Assembly: GCA_045106675.1 (NCBI GenBank)
Contig: JBGCFA010000011.1
Span: forward strand, 1-64,000
Reading direction: 5' to 3'
Length of the DNA stretch: 64,000 bases
Source of the DNA: JBCAWW01 sp045106675
Lineage (GTDB): Bacteria; Bacteroidota; Bacteroidia; J057
Part shown: positions 54,823 through 63,466 of the stretch, piece by piece
Layout of the letters: the number at the start of each line of letters is the position of its first letter
Numbering within the stretch: the stretch's first letter is position 1
Translations under genes and position numbers: made by a program
Notes under the pieces: model-generated
Databases searched by the model: none
What the model saw: the letters and a program-made list of their open reading frames with translations, nothing else
What the model was told of the DNA's origin: nothing

Positions 54823-56180
54823 GCTTTATTGACTTTGCTCGGTAATAATGGGATTAGGAAGAGTGAACGACTCATCATCACAAAAAGACTTCTTGTCTTA
54901 GGATGAAATGCATAGCTCAGATAAGACGCAAATGCCTGTGATATCAGTGTGGCGATCGCCGCACCTTTGATGCCAATCGTTGGGATCAGCCACCAATTGA
55001 GTCCTATATTGATTATGGCACCCATGAGGGTGCGGTAAAGAGTGATTTTTTGGAGATTTTCTGCGATTAGGTAATTGCTACTCGCGTTACCTAAAAATAC
55101 AAAAACCAGCGTCCAACAATGTATGATCAAGATCTCGCCTGCTTGTGCATAATTCGGGCCAAACAGATATTTCCAAGTCAAAAGACTGGGTCCAAAAATC
55201 ACCATCGGGATCGTAATGACTAAAGCCACCCCTACCATAAGGCTGAAATAGCGCTGCAAACGCTTATGATAGAAATCCGTTCCTTTTTTGCGCGCATTGA
55301 GGATGGCCGGAAAGAGTCCTCCAGCCAAGAGTGGTCCGAAGACAAACCATACCTCAGACAAGCGTAAAGCAGCCGAGTATTGTCCGACTGCGGCTTTGGC
55401 GAGTGCTTCGGTATCCGAGGCCAAGTGCATTAACATCAATTGATCGGCTCGCATATAGATGAAAATCACCATACCCGAAAAGATCATCGGCCAAGCATCT
55501 TTGATCAATTGCTTGAAATAGATCGCATCCCAATGAAAGGCTTTGGGCCATCCATATTTTTTGACATAAAAGGCAAAATAGGCAATGCCCATCACCGCGT
55601 TGCGGATGCTAAAGGCAACGCCAAACCATATCAAATCGGCTTGAATGTAGATTAAGTACAATTGAATCGCGGCAAAAAGAGCGGTGCTAATACTCCGACT
55701 CCAAACCGCATATTGGGATTTGACCTCCGCCTGAAAAAACTCATCAAAGGTGTCGAGCGTTCGGAAAATCGCCGAAACAGCCATTACTAATATCAAGGTA
55801 TTAGTGATCTCGTCATGAAAGCCCTCCGGTAACAGCCAGATCCCTCCCAGTATGATGGCGACCATACTCAAACCCACGTAGAGTCGGGCTTGTAAAGCAG
55901 TACCTAAGATGGCGCCTCGACTGGCTGGATCATCAATTAGATTGCGGATGTTGATGCCTTGTAGCCCTAGGCCCACAAAAATCAATAGAAACTGAATGAC
56001 TGCTTTGCCATAGTTCAGCGTGCCGAAACCTTCGTCTTGCAGATAACGTGCGACATATGCTGTTACCAAAAAACTAATCCCCATCTGGAGGATTTTGCCT
56101 CCCATGAGCCAACTAATATTCTCCAGGTATTTTTTAAATCCGGGAGAAGATTTTAGCTGTATGAGCCAGTTTTTGATCAC
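54819..56180 (-). CDS. Wzx-type oligosaccharide flippase
   Basis: The protein has 453 residues and about 12-14 membrane helices of the polysaccharide biosynthesis / MOP family. The N-terminal segment NISWLMGGKILQMGISFLV and FGTLNYGKAVIQFLLIFVGLGL are typical. It moves undecaprenyl-linked repeat units across the inner membrane for polymerisation. It overlaps the sulfotransferase gene, so if sulfation happens before flipping both act on the same lipid intermediate. Confidence 0.9.
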   Translation of the reverse strand: MIKNWLIQLKSSPGFKKYLENISWLMGGKILQMGISFLVTAYVARYLQDEGFGTLNYGKAVIQFLLIFVGLGLQGINIRNLIDDPASRGAILGTALQARLYVGLSMVAIILGGIWLLPEGFHDEITNTLILVMAVSAIFRTLDTFDEFFQAEVKSQYAVWSRSISTALFAAIQLYLIYIQADLIWFGVAFSIRNAVMGIAYFAFYVKKYGWPKAFHWDAIYFKQLIKDAWPMIFSGMVIFIYMRADQLMLMHLASDTEALAKAAVGQYSAALRLSEVWFVFGPLLAGGLFPAILNARKKGTDFYHKRLQRYFSLMVGVALVITIPMVIFGPSLLTWKYLFGPNYAQAGEILIIHCWTLVFVFLGNASSNYLIAENLQKITLYRTLMGAIINIGLNWWLIPTIGIKGAAIATLISQAFASYLSYAFHPKTRSLFVMMSRSLFLIPLLPSKVNKA

Positions 56181-56205
56181 GATAGTAGGCGTAAGCCTCC
56201 GATAA

Positions 56206-57408
56206 TTAAAGCGAGAGACGTTTGAGAATACGTTTCTTGAGGAGTCTTAATAAGGCTTTGATGGGTATATGGCTGTAATAATAGTCAAAGAGGTGAATCG
56301 GTTCTCGTGCTTCGAGATTAAGGACTTCTGATTTTTTTACCAGATGTATATTCGCTCCGGGGATGTTTTGAATGATATTCATCTCAAAGGGTTTGAGCTT
56401 ATTGCTAAAACTCATGAGTGAATTTTGTACAGGTTTTTGGGTCAATACATATTGGGCTTCAAAGAGACCCAACTGCTTAATGCCGTATAGATCGACGATA
56501 AAGTCGTATTGCTTGAGGGCTGGTAAATAATCAGTTAGGATAGCCGGTTCGATCTCAAAATAGGCGTCATAACGGCTATGAGACTCAGCGAGCGTATGGA
56601 ACTGTAAAGGCACTTTTCCCATCTGCAAAGGCGATTGATAATGATTGCCTTCGCCATCAAAATGCGTTCCCGCATCCATGAAATTGGTTGAGTAAGCCTG
56701 ATAGGGCCAGACAAAGTATTTGCCTTGCTCGCAGAGATATTTGATAAAATGATTGTCCCAAGCGTTTGCGCCCCAATGTTTGGCTTTCTCGGGCATCGGA
56801 TCAGTCTCGCTAAAACCTGTCTTTTTATCCCACCAAACTCTAAAGGACCGCCATTGCTTTTGGGTCCAGACTTGTCCCCAAGAACAGGGTATCTGTAGAA
56901 ATAATGCCGATGAACCGTCTGGAATAGGATAGAAAGGGAGGTGATGGGCAAACGAATTATTGATGCAGCTGTAAAGCCCGATGCCTGCAACTTGCTCTTC
57001 GTCTTTATAAAAGTTGGTAGCCTCTATGGCAAATCGATAAAAATCGGGCGCCAAAAAGAGATCATCCTCAATGATGAGTACGGATCCATATTGCTCCGTC
57101 AAATCCGCACATACCAATATATGATCAGGCAGATTGATGTTTTGCTCTCGCCAAATAACTTCCTTGGGGCCTCGGTCCCAATCAAACTCTTCGGCAATTT
57201 GTACTACGACTTCATTTAAAGGATCAGCAGATATCGAACGGTCAATACTAATCACCAATTGCACTCCTTCAGGGCAAAAAGAAGCCTGCAAAGCACTGAG
57301 TACTCGACGCAATGAGTCTGGGCGATTATAACCCACCACACAGATAGCTGGTACGTATTCGTATTGACTTAGATCAAGCCTAAATGCTTCCGATTTACTT
57401 TCTACCAT
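56206..57408 (-). CDS. Glycosyltransferase with GT-A fold (GT2/GNT-I-like)
   Basis: The protein has 400 residues. It starts with the nucleotide-sugar strand AICVVGYNRPDSLRRVLSAL and has the metal-binding acidic motif LIIEDDLFLAPDFY (EDD at about 123-125), followed by VAGIGLYSCINN and SWGQVWTQKQW. This pattern is like GNT-I-type (GT13-like) and GT2 enzymes common in Bacteroidota surface glycan loci. Donor and acceptor cannot be told from the sequence. Confidence 0.78.
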   Translation of the reverse strand: MVESKSEAFRLDLSQYEYVPAICVVGYNRPDSLRRVLSALQASFCPEGVQLVISIDRSISADPLNEVVVQIAEEFDWDRGPKEVIWREQNINLPDHILVCADLTEQYGSVLIIEDDLFLAPDFYRFAIEATNFYKDEEQVAGIGLYSCINNSFAHHLPFYPIPDGSSALFLQIPCSWGQVWTQKQWRSFRVWWDKKTGFSETDPMPEKAKHWGANAWDNHFIKYLCEQGKYFVWPYQAYSTNFMDAGTHFDGEGNHYQSPLQMGKVPLQFHTLAESHSRYDAYFEIEPAILTDYLPALKQYDFIVDLYGIKQLGLFEAQYVLTQKPVQNSLMSFSNKLKPFEMNIIQNIPGANIHLVKKSEVLNLEAREPIHLFDYYYSHIPIKALLRLLKKRILKRLSL

Positions 57409-57465
57409 AATTTGCCGGAAGTAAGTGCTTTTTGTCCATATATCCGTTGGAATACGGGCCTATGG

Positions 57466-58668
57466 CTAAAACTGTTTGTCCAAAGACATTATTTGCTTCG
57501 TGATCCGTTTTAGCATTTCTGACCACGAAAAATGTAGGCGTGCAAATTGTCTGCTTTTGTCCCTCATCTGCTCCCATTGGGACTGATTTTGAAGGAGTTG
57601 TGTACAATCTTTTACAAAGGTAGGAATATCGTCGCTAAAAAAAATGTCAAGTCCGTTATTAAAAGGCATCCCCTCGACTCCGATGGAAGTAGTTACTGTC
57701 GGTATGCCTCGATGGGCGGCATTGATGACTTTGATTTTGATGCCGCTCCCAAAGCGCAAAGGTGATACGAAAACCCTAGATCGCCGATAGTAGGGCTCCA
57801 AATCATCCACAAAACCTGTCAAAATTACGTCAGGAAAGCGTTCGGCAAGGCCGCGTAACATATCGTCTGGATCGGCTCCTACGATATAAAATTTAGCGGC
57901 TGGTACTTGTGCTTTGAGTGATTCCCAGCCCTGCTCCAAAAACCATATCAGCCCATCACGATTCGCTTCCCAACCCAGACTACCAACAAACAATAAGGCT
58001 TCTTCGGTTTCGTCCCAAACTAGCTCGGGCTCCTCCTGCAACTGCTCTTCTCCGCAAGGTGTGATCTCTTGAAAACGGACATTTTTACTAGTGAGACGCT
58101 GCAAGATTTCTCTATCATTGGGGTAGGCGAGTACTAGGTCTGCTCGCTCGCAGAACGCTACCTCTTTAGCTCTAATGCGTTTAGATTCTAGGCTGCTGAG
58201 CAGTTTTCGGACGGGGTTTTTGCTCAGTTTGGCGTAGCGCTCCCACATCACATGCTCGGCATTGTGCTCATGGAGGATGATTGGAGGGGTTTTGCCAGTC
58301 TTAGGGATATACTGAAACATCTCGTAATGGTCCACTAATGCATAATCATATTGCGGGAGGCTTTGGTGGATTTTCTCTGCGAGAACGCTAGAGTAGTTAC
58401 GGATAAAGTTGATCGGTACTGCTTGGAGGTAGCTTTTGAGGAGCGCCCCTGGCGAACGCCCAATATTGATCTCTTCGCTATAATAATCTGCGAGCGTTAT
58501 CTGCTCTCTAAAGGCTGCTTCATGTGTGGGATCATCCCCTTTGAGTACCGTGATAACGGATAATTCGAAGCGTTCCGCAAGGCGGCGAAGTAGGTTCCAA
58601 GACACGATCACACCTCCTTTGACGGGAGGGTAAGGTAGCTGAGAAGTGATGAAGAGAAGTTTTTTCAT
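57466..58668 (-). CDS. Glycosyltransferase family 4 protein
   Basis: The protein has 400 residues with the two-domain GT-B layout. The N-terminal loop is FITSQLPYPPVKGGVIVSWN; the C-terminal domain has LLFVGSLGWEANRDGLIWFL, ILTGFVDDLEPYYRRSRVFVSPLRFGSGIKIKV (shown for its GSGIK-KV core) and a final EX7E-like region. It transfers a sugar from a nucleotide donor at the cytoplasmic face of the membrane. It overlaps the following GT2 gene by 4 bp (58665-58668). Confidence 0.9.
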   Translation of the reverse strand: MKKLLFITSQLPYPPVKGGVIVSWNLLRRLAERFELSVITVLKGDDPTHEAAFREQITLADYYSEEINIGRSPGALLKSYLQAVPINFIRNYSSVLAEKIHQSLPQYDYALVDHYEMFQYIPKTGKTPPIILHEHNAEHVMWERYAKLSKNPVRKLLSSLESKRIRAKEVAFCERADLVLAYPNDREILQRLTSKNVRFQEITPCGEEQLQEEPELVWDETEEALLFVGSLGWEANRDGLIWFLEQGWESLKAQVPAAKFYIVGADPDDMLRGLAERFPDVILTGFVDDLEPYYRRSRVFVSPLRFGSGIKIKVINAAHRGIPTVTTSIGVEGMPFNNGLDIFFSDDIPTFVKDCTQLLQNQSQWEQMRDKSRQFARLHFSWSEMLKRITKQIMSLDKQF

Positions 58669-59549
58669 GCAGGCTGCGTGGAGCTTAAACGATTTTTGAA
58701 GCTACTCAATAGCATATCAAGATAGGGCTTTAGCCACAGTAATGGCCAAAGTAAGCCGCCATGTCTGCGCACATAAAAAAACCAATCTTTGCGGCCATAG
58801 CCTTTGATGGAGTGAAAATCAGCCACGCGTTCGCGTAGCGCTAAAGAGGGATCGGTCCAAGCCTCTGCCAAGGGATTAGCCTCACAAGCACCTACATAGC
58901 CAGAGGCGAGATAAATACCGCAGTCTAATTTACCAGCACGAAGTCCATAATCGGGATCTCCCCAGCGATGACGATAGTAGGGCTCAATATTGCCCACTAG
59001 ATCGCTGACAGCCTTGGGGATCAAGACACAATTGCCATGCATAGTCGTGATTTGCTTTGGTGCCTCCTCTGGCTCCACTTCGTGTAACTTCAGGGCCCAT
59101 CGACTGGCACGGATAAATCCTCCGTAAGTAGTCTTTAGAGTATTTGGGTCTTGAGTACTGCCGGCGATGATCGTATTTGCTGCTAAAGTCTGCCAAGCAG
59201 TCCACATCTTACTTAGGCCATCTGGATACAAAAAAGTATCGTCATTGAGCCAAAGGTAGAAGTCAAAATCTTGCTTGAGCGCTTCTCCAAAGATGTAGTG
59301 CATCCCTCTGTTCCAGAAATACTGTCCGTCGCCTTGGATGATTTGTACGCTTGGAAACTGCGCTAAGATGGCATCACTGCTACCATCGCTACTGCCATCG
59401 TCTAGGATCAAAATGCTCATCTGAAAGTTTGATAAGGCACTTTGGGCATAAAGGCATTGCAAAGCAGCAAGCGTCTTTTCGCGACGATTGTGAATGGTCA
59501 TGAGGACCGCTAGGCTAGGCAAAGCCGATATATGGGGAGTTTGCGCCAA
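58665..59549 (-). CDS. Glycosyltransferase family 2 protein
   Basis: The protein has 294 residues. GT2 motifs are AVLMTIHNRREKTLAALQCL, LILDDGSSDGSSDAI and the acceptor-metal site FYLWLNDDTFLYPDGL (NDD). The closest style is rhamnosyl- or galactofuranosyltransferase-like GT2. It lies between the GT4 and a sulfotransferase gene with only 3 bp gap on one side and an overlap on the other. Confidence 0.9.
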   Translation of the reverse strand: MAQTPHISALPSLAVLMTIHNRREKTLAALQCLYAQSALSNFQMSILILDDGSSDGSSDAILAQFPSVQIIQGDGQYFWNRGMHYIFGEALKQDFDFYLWLNDDTFLYPDGLSKMWTAWQTLAANTIIAGSTQDPNTLKTTYGGFIRASRWALKLHEVEPEEAPKQITTMHGNCVLIPKAVSDLVGNIEPYYRHRWGDPDYGLRAGKLDCGIYLASGYVGACEANPLAEAWTDPSLALRERVADFHSIKGYGRKDWFFYVRRHGGLLWPLLWLKPYLDMLLSSFKNRLSSTQPA

Positions 59550-59552
59550 GTA

Positions 59553-60416
59553 TTAGAGGCTATAAACGGGGCGATTGATGAGGCGAGTGAGGATATCTTT
59601 GATGCTACTGTCTGGCTTTGCCGATAATTTACGCCTTAGTTTGATCTGCTCCTGCATCCGTAGGGTATGTCCTGCAAATAACTCCCCGACTTGCAGAAAC
59701 TCATCATTGGCTACCTTTTGTTTGACGGTACTGAGGTCTAAGTCAAAGGCCGTTTCGATATCAGTGAGAACCTTTTCGGGTTCAAGCACCAATTCTTCAT
59801 AGCGGATCTCATGGATAGGGTGGTGCGGCCGTAATTTACTGAGGGTATATTGACAAAGAGAATTGACGGTTAGGTAGTAGAGATTGGCGCTGCTCCAGCT
59901 TTTGGTCGGGATATATACGTCTGTTTTTGCAAAAGAACGAACCACTTGGACTGGATCACGCTTGATGTAGAGGTAGCAAGTTCGATAATTGAGCGTTTCG
60001 CTCATCGCAAGTGCCCGGCCCGGATACTTTGACGAATCGATCACTATATCCTCATCTATACGATCAAATAGCATGGCGTAAAACTTCTCCAGATATGCCT
60101 GATACTCTAGATACGCCTGCTCATTATTCAAACCAACTAGCCTTTTGAGGTATTGGGTATGATACTCTACTTTGTGATGAATGTCTTTTTGATGATTGAG
60201 ATCAATTTGCGGCAAAAAATCCCTGCCAAATGAATCCCAAAAGAGGGTACGCTCCGGTTTGCTTTCAAGCCCTTTGACGACGCCTTCATCCACTGGATAA
60301 CGATTCATCTCCCCGCCGCTAAAAATACCGTCAGCATTGCCCAAAAGGACATCTAAAAGGGTGGTGCCACTGCGGCCTGCCCCGATAATATAAATAATGG
60401 TCTTATTCATTGACAT
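59553..60416 (-). CDS. Second PAPS-dependent sulfotransferase family protein
   Basis: The protein has 287 residues. The phosphosulfate loop is YIIGAGRSGTTLLDVLLG (about 9-26), and the 3'-phosphate segment is CYLYIKRDPVQVVRSFAKT (about 145-163). It is distinct from the sulfotransferase at 53791, which suggests two different sulfation positions or acceptors. It overlaps the SGNH gene by 14 bp and lies 3 bp before a glycosyltransferase gene, so it belongs to the same transcript. Confidence 0.87.
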   Translation of the reverse strand: MSMNKTIIYIIGAGRSGTTLLDVLLGNADGIFSGGEMNRYPVDEGVVKGLESKPERTLFWDSFGRDFLPQIDLNHQKDIHHKVEYHTQYLKRLVGLNNEQAYLEYQAYLEKFYAMLFDRIDEDIVIDSSKYPGRALAMSETLNYRTCYLYIKRDPVQVVRSFAKTDVYIPTKSWSSANLYYLTVNSLCQYTLSKLRPHHPIHEIRYEELVLEPEKVLTDIETAFDLDLSTVKQKVANDEFLQVGELFAGHTLRMQEQIKLRRKLSAKPDSSIKDILTRLINRPVYSL

Positions 60417-61359
60417 TCAAAACAGGCATCGCTGGTGAATAGTATTTGATTTGGTGGGCGAGGTCCTTAGATAGGATTTCTGCGCCAGCGTGGTTGAGAT
60501 GAATTTCATCCCCAAAATATTGGTTTTTGCCGACAAGTCTTTGATCCTGAGCGTAATTCCACAATGGGACCGATTGTCTTTTAGCCATAGCTTCGATCCT
60601 CCTATTACGAATCCAATCGCCAGAAATTATAGGAGAGATTACCAGATAAACCTCCGCTCCAGCGCGCTTTGCTTGGACGATGCGTTGCTCAAGGAGCGCG
60701 ACTTGAATCTCAGAGGCGATAAAATCATCGCCACTCGTATCTGCTACTAGTGGTTGATAATTATCTGGCATACTAGCGTCTAAGGGTAGATAGCCGTTAA
60801 AATCTTTTTGCGCCTTGGCGCTATATCGCAGCAGGTGCACGAGGGTCGAGTTATAGGTATAAAGTTTAGAAAGCAGCAAAAACCTCTCCATTGATCCTCT
60901 CTGCTGTAAATGCGACCTTAAAACGGGGGTATTCCAATAATAAGGCTTGAGATCAGAGAGCTTATCAAAATTAGCTTGTCCATAAAACAAATCCCGATCG
61001 ATGTTGATCACGATCTTGCGTGGGGTATAGCGAGCCAAAATACCCTCCAGCATAGCGTCACAATAATATAAATGTTGACCTCTAGCTCCGAGATTGTAGG
61101 CGCTCATACCAAGGCTATCCGTAAATATGGACGGAATAAAATGCCTCACAGTATGCGAAGTGCCGACAAATAATATCTCGGCCTCGGTCTCTTGCAATGC
61201 ATAAGTGATGCGGTGATATTTGCCCGAAGACTGACTGAAATACCACTTTTGCAGCCCCCAACCAATCAGCAAATCCAGTACGACCAATAGCAATACAAAA
61301 CGTCCTCCTTTGATGAGGAGCTGTCGGATCGCTATGGAAGTTTGATTGTAATTCAGCAT
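60403..61359 (-). CDS. Membrane-anchored SGNH-fold protein, probable O-acylation partner of the MBOAT enzyme
   Basis: The protein has 318 residues. One N-terminal membrane helix (FVLLLVVLDLLIGWGL) is followed by an SGNH-type domain: the Ser68 block ILFVGTSHTVRH, an NLGARGQ block and the Asp284-X-X-His287 block FGDEIHLNHAGAE. Similar proteins (AlgJ/AlgX, DltD-like) work with MBOAT proteins to move acetyl groups on to polysaccharides outside the cell. An MBOAT gene is directly upstream, separated by a 54-bp palindrome. Hydrolase activity instead of transferase is possible. Confidence 0.72.
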   Translation of the reverse strand: MLNYNQTSIAIRQLLIKGGRFVLLLVVLDLLIGWGLQKWYFSQSSGKYHRITYALQETEAEILFVGTSHTVRHFIPSIFTDSLGMSAYNLGARGQHLYYCDAMLEGILARYTPRKIVINIDRDLFYGQANFDKLSDLKPYYWNTPVLRSHLQQRGSMERFLLLSKLYTYNSTLVHLLRYSAKAQKDFNGYLPLDASMPDNYQPLVADTSGDDFIASEIQVALLEQRIVQAKRAGAEVYLVISPIISGDWIRNRRIEAMAKRQSVPLWNYAQDQRLVGKNQYFGDEIHLNHAGAEILSKDLAHQIKYYSPAMPVLNVNE

Positions 61360-61377
61360 TTATTGTGAAAGCTTTTT

Positions 61378-61431
61378 CATCCCCAACTCCCTCCAAAGGG
61401 GGATATCCCCCTTTGGAGGGAGTTGGGGATG
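61378..61431. repeat. Perfect 54-bp palindrome (REP-like element)
   Basis: The 27 bases 61378-61404 are the exact reverse complement of 61405-61431, with no loop. The left arm begins CATCCCCAACTCCCTCC and its centre is GGGGATATCCCC. Such GC-rich perfect palindromes are known as dispersed elements between genes of many Bacteroidota. Here it lies inside the - strand operon between MBOAT and SGNH and would form a very stable hairpin in the mRNA. Confidence 0.92.
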
Positions 61432-61462
61432 ACTATAATTTTATGTTTTTTTATTCAGCATG

Positions 61463-62881
61463 TTAAAATTGAAAATAGATAAATTGACCGCCATCAAATA
61501 CACCGAGCAGCACGATGGCTACGATCAGGCTCGCATAAGTAAGGCTCGCCGGAATCTGAATCTTAGCCAAGCGACTCTTCTCTCCCCATTCTTGATAAAA
61601 CTCCACCGCCATCAATAGACCGATAGCGAGAAAGGAATAGACGAGATGGATCAAAAAGAAGCCTTTGTAGTAGAGCGGACCTTGGAGTTTTATGATCTGG
61701 CCTACTGCGTAGAACGCGTCGTCTATGCTTTCGGCTCGGAAAAAGACCCAAGCTAGCAGCACTAAGACATAAGTGAATATGATACTGAGAATTTGGTTGA
61801 GAGCGTTCGGCAAGGCCGCAGCAAAGCGTTCCCGAATAGGGGTCAAAACTAAACTCCCTACTAGATAGCAAGCATGTAAAGCACCCCAGAGTACAAAGGT
61901 CCAATTGGCGCCATGCCATAATCCACTGATGACAAAAACGATCATCAGATTGAGATGCCAGCGCGGGACCGCCACTCGATTGCCTCCGAGGGGGATATAT
62001 AAGTAGTCTCTAAACCAAGTGGAAAGCGAGATATGCCAGCGTCGCCAAAAGTCAGCGATATTAGGGGCAAAATAGGGCCTGCGAAAGTTTTCCATGAGGT
62101 CATAGCCCATGCAACGAGCCGTACCGATCGCGATGTCGCTATAAGCAGAGAAGTCGCAATAAATCTGAAAAGAGAATAGAATCGTGGCTAATAGTAGCGT
62201 CAGTCCAGAAAAATTCTGAGGATCGCCGTAGATTTCATTGACGTACAGTGCTAAGCGATCTGCCACCACTAACTTCTTGAAGAATCCCCAAAGCATCAAT
62301 TTGATTCCACTTGATATCTGCTCATACTTGAGCGTTTGCACTTGCTTGAACTGAGGAATCAGATTGCCGGGACGCTCGATTGGCCCTGCCACCAATTGCG
62401 GAAAGAAGCTCACGTAAAGGGCAAAGATGCCTATATGCTTTTCTGCTTTTTGTTGGCCGCGATAGATGTCGATGGTATAACTGAGCGTCTGGAATGTGTA
62501 AAAGGAAATCCCTACAGGCAGCAAAAAGTCAAAGTAAGGCGTCTCCGCAGATATCGTAAACTGATCCAGCATTGACTGGACAGATTGACTGACGAAATTG
62601 AAGTATTTGAAAAAGAAAAGGACGCCTAAATTGGTGATGACGGAGAGGCTAAGATATAGTTTACGGGTGCTCGCCTGATCGCTGCGTTCCATCTGGATGG
62701 CCGAAAAATAAGCCACTAGCGTCGAGAAAATGATGAGAATGAGGTATTCCGCCTTCCAAGAGAGATAGAAATAATAACTCGCTGCCAGCAATAGCATCCA
62801 GCGTATGCGATGTGGGAGGATAAAGAATAAACCCACCACCGCTGGAAAAAATGCCAAATATGCCAGAGAGTTAAAAAGCAT
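61463..62881 (-). CDS. MBOAT-family O-acyltransferase (AlgI-like)
   Basis: The protein has 472 residues and about 11 membrane helices. The active-site region is FWRRWHISLSTWFRDYLYIPLGGN followed by FVISGLWHGANWTFVLWGALH, with the conserved MBOAT histidine in SGLWHGANW. It should pass acyl, most likely acetyl, groups across the inner membrane to an extracytoplasmic transferase. The SGNH protein encoded downstream is the likely partner, as in AlgI/AlgJ of alginate acetylation. Confidence 0.92.
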   Translation of the reverse strand: MLFNSLAYLAFFPAVVGLFFILPHRIRWMLLLAASYYFYLSWKAEYLILIIFSTLVAYFSAIQMERSDQASTRKLYLSLSVITNLGVLFFFKYFNFVSQSVQSMLDQFTISAETPYFDFLLPVGISFYTFQTLSYTIDIYRGQQKAEKHIGIFALYVSFFPQLVAGPIERPGNLIPQFKQVQTLKYEQISSGIKLMLWGFFKKLVVADRLALYVNEIYGDPQNFSGLTLLLATILFSFQIYCDFSAYSDIAIGTARCMGYDLMENFRRPYFAPNIADFWRRWHISLSTWFRDYLYIPLGGNRVAVPRWHLNLMIVFVISGLWHGANWTFVLWGALHACYLVGSLVLTPIRERFAAALPNALNQILSIIFTYVLVLLAWVFFRAESIDDAFYAVGQIIKLQGPLYYKGFFLIHLVYSFLAIGLLMAVEFYQEWGEKSRLAKIQIPASLTYASLIVAIVLLGVFDGGQFIYFQF

Positions 62882-62896
62882 AGAAAGGGGGCGCGT

Positions 62897-63466
62897 TTAT
62901 GGCAATAATTGACTTAAAGCGTGAAGAGAAGGCAATTGTAAATCAACCAAAGGAGCGTTCGCCACGGGCATCTCCTGACTCGATATCCAAATGGTGTGCA
63001 TACCGGCATTACGACCAAACTCCATGTCACTCCATGCGTCTCCGATCATGATCGAACGCTGGAAATCTATCTCTGGAAAGTCTTTTTTTGCTTGTAATGC
63101 CATCCCTATTTGTGGTTTACGCCAGGCTCGATGATCATTTTCTGGATGATGAGGGCAGTAGTATACTTGATCGATTTGAGCGCCTTGATTTGCTATTTCC
63201 GCCAACATTTTTTGATGGATGATGCTTAAATCTTCTTCTGTCATAAGGCCTCGGTCGATTCCGCGTTGATTGGTTACGATCAACATACGGCCAAATAACT
63301 GTCTAAAATGATTCAATGCAGCAAGGCTTCCAGCGATAAAAATAAACTCCTCCCAGCGTTTTACATAGTCATTGTCTCGCTTCTGGTTGATTACACCGTC
63401 TCGGTCGATAAACAAAGTCCATGAACGGTCTATGTCTTTGAGACTCAATGGGAAGGCTTGACTCAT
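62897..63466 (-). CDS. HAD-IIIA phosphatase, GmhB-like (heptose-bisphosphate phosphatase)
   Basis: I choose ATG 63466 (189 codons in total, 188 or 189 residues), which overlaps the gmhA stop by 4 bp; an upstream frame start at 63532 lies inside gmhA. The HAD catalytic pair is Asp21 and Asp23 in LFIDRDGVIN, followed by LIVTNQRGIDRG, the WRKP lysine and MIGDAWSDMEFG. The zinc loop of GmhB is reduced: C104 and H106 remain (CPHHPE) but the later CXC is missing (HRAWRKP). It probably dephosphorylates heptose-1,7-bisphosphate, though another sugar phosphate is possible. Confidence 0.8.
   Translation of the reverse strand: MSQAFPLSLKDIDRSWTLFIDRDGVINQKRDNDYVKRWEEFIFIAGSLAALNHFRQLFGRMLIVTNQRGIDRGLMTEEDLSIIHQKMLAEIANQGAQIDQVYYCPHHPENDHRAWRKPQIGMALQAKKDFPEIDFQRSIMIGDAWSDMEFGRNAGMHTIWISSQEMPVANAPLVDLQLPSLHALSQLLP

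Noticed and set aside
61378..61431. Palindrome as a simple transcription terminator
   Set aside because: There is no T run at the proper side on the - strand and the flanking genes look functionally paired in one operon.
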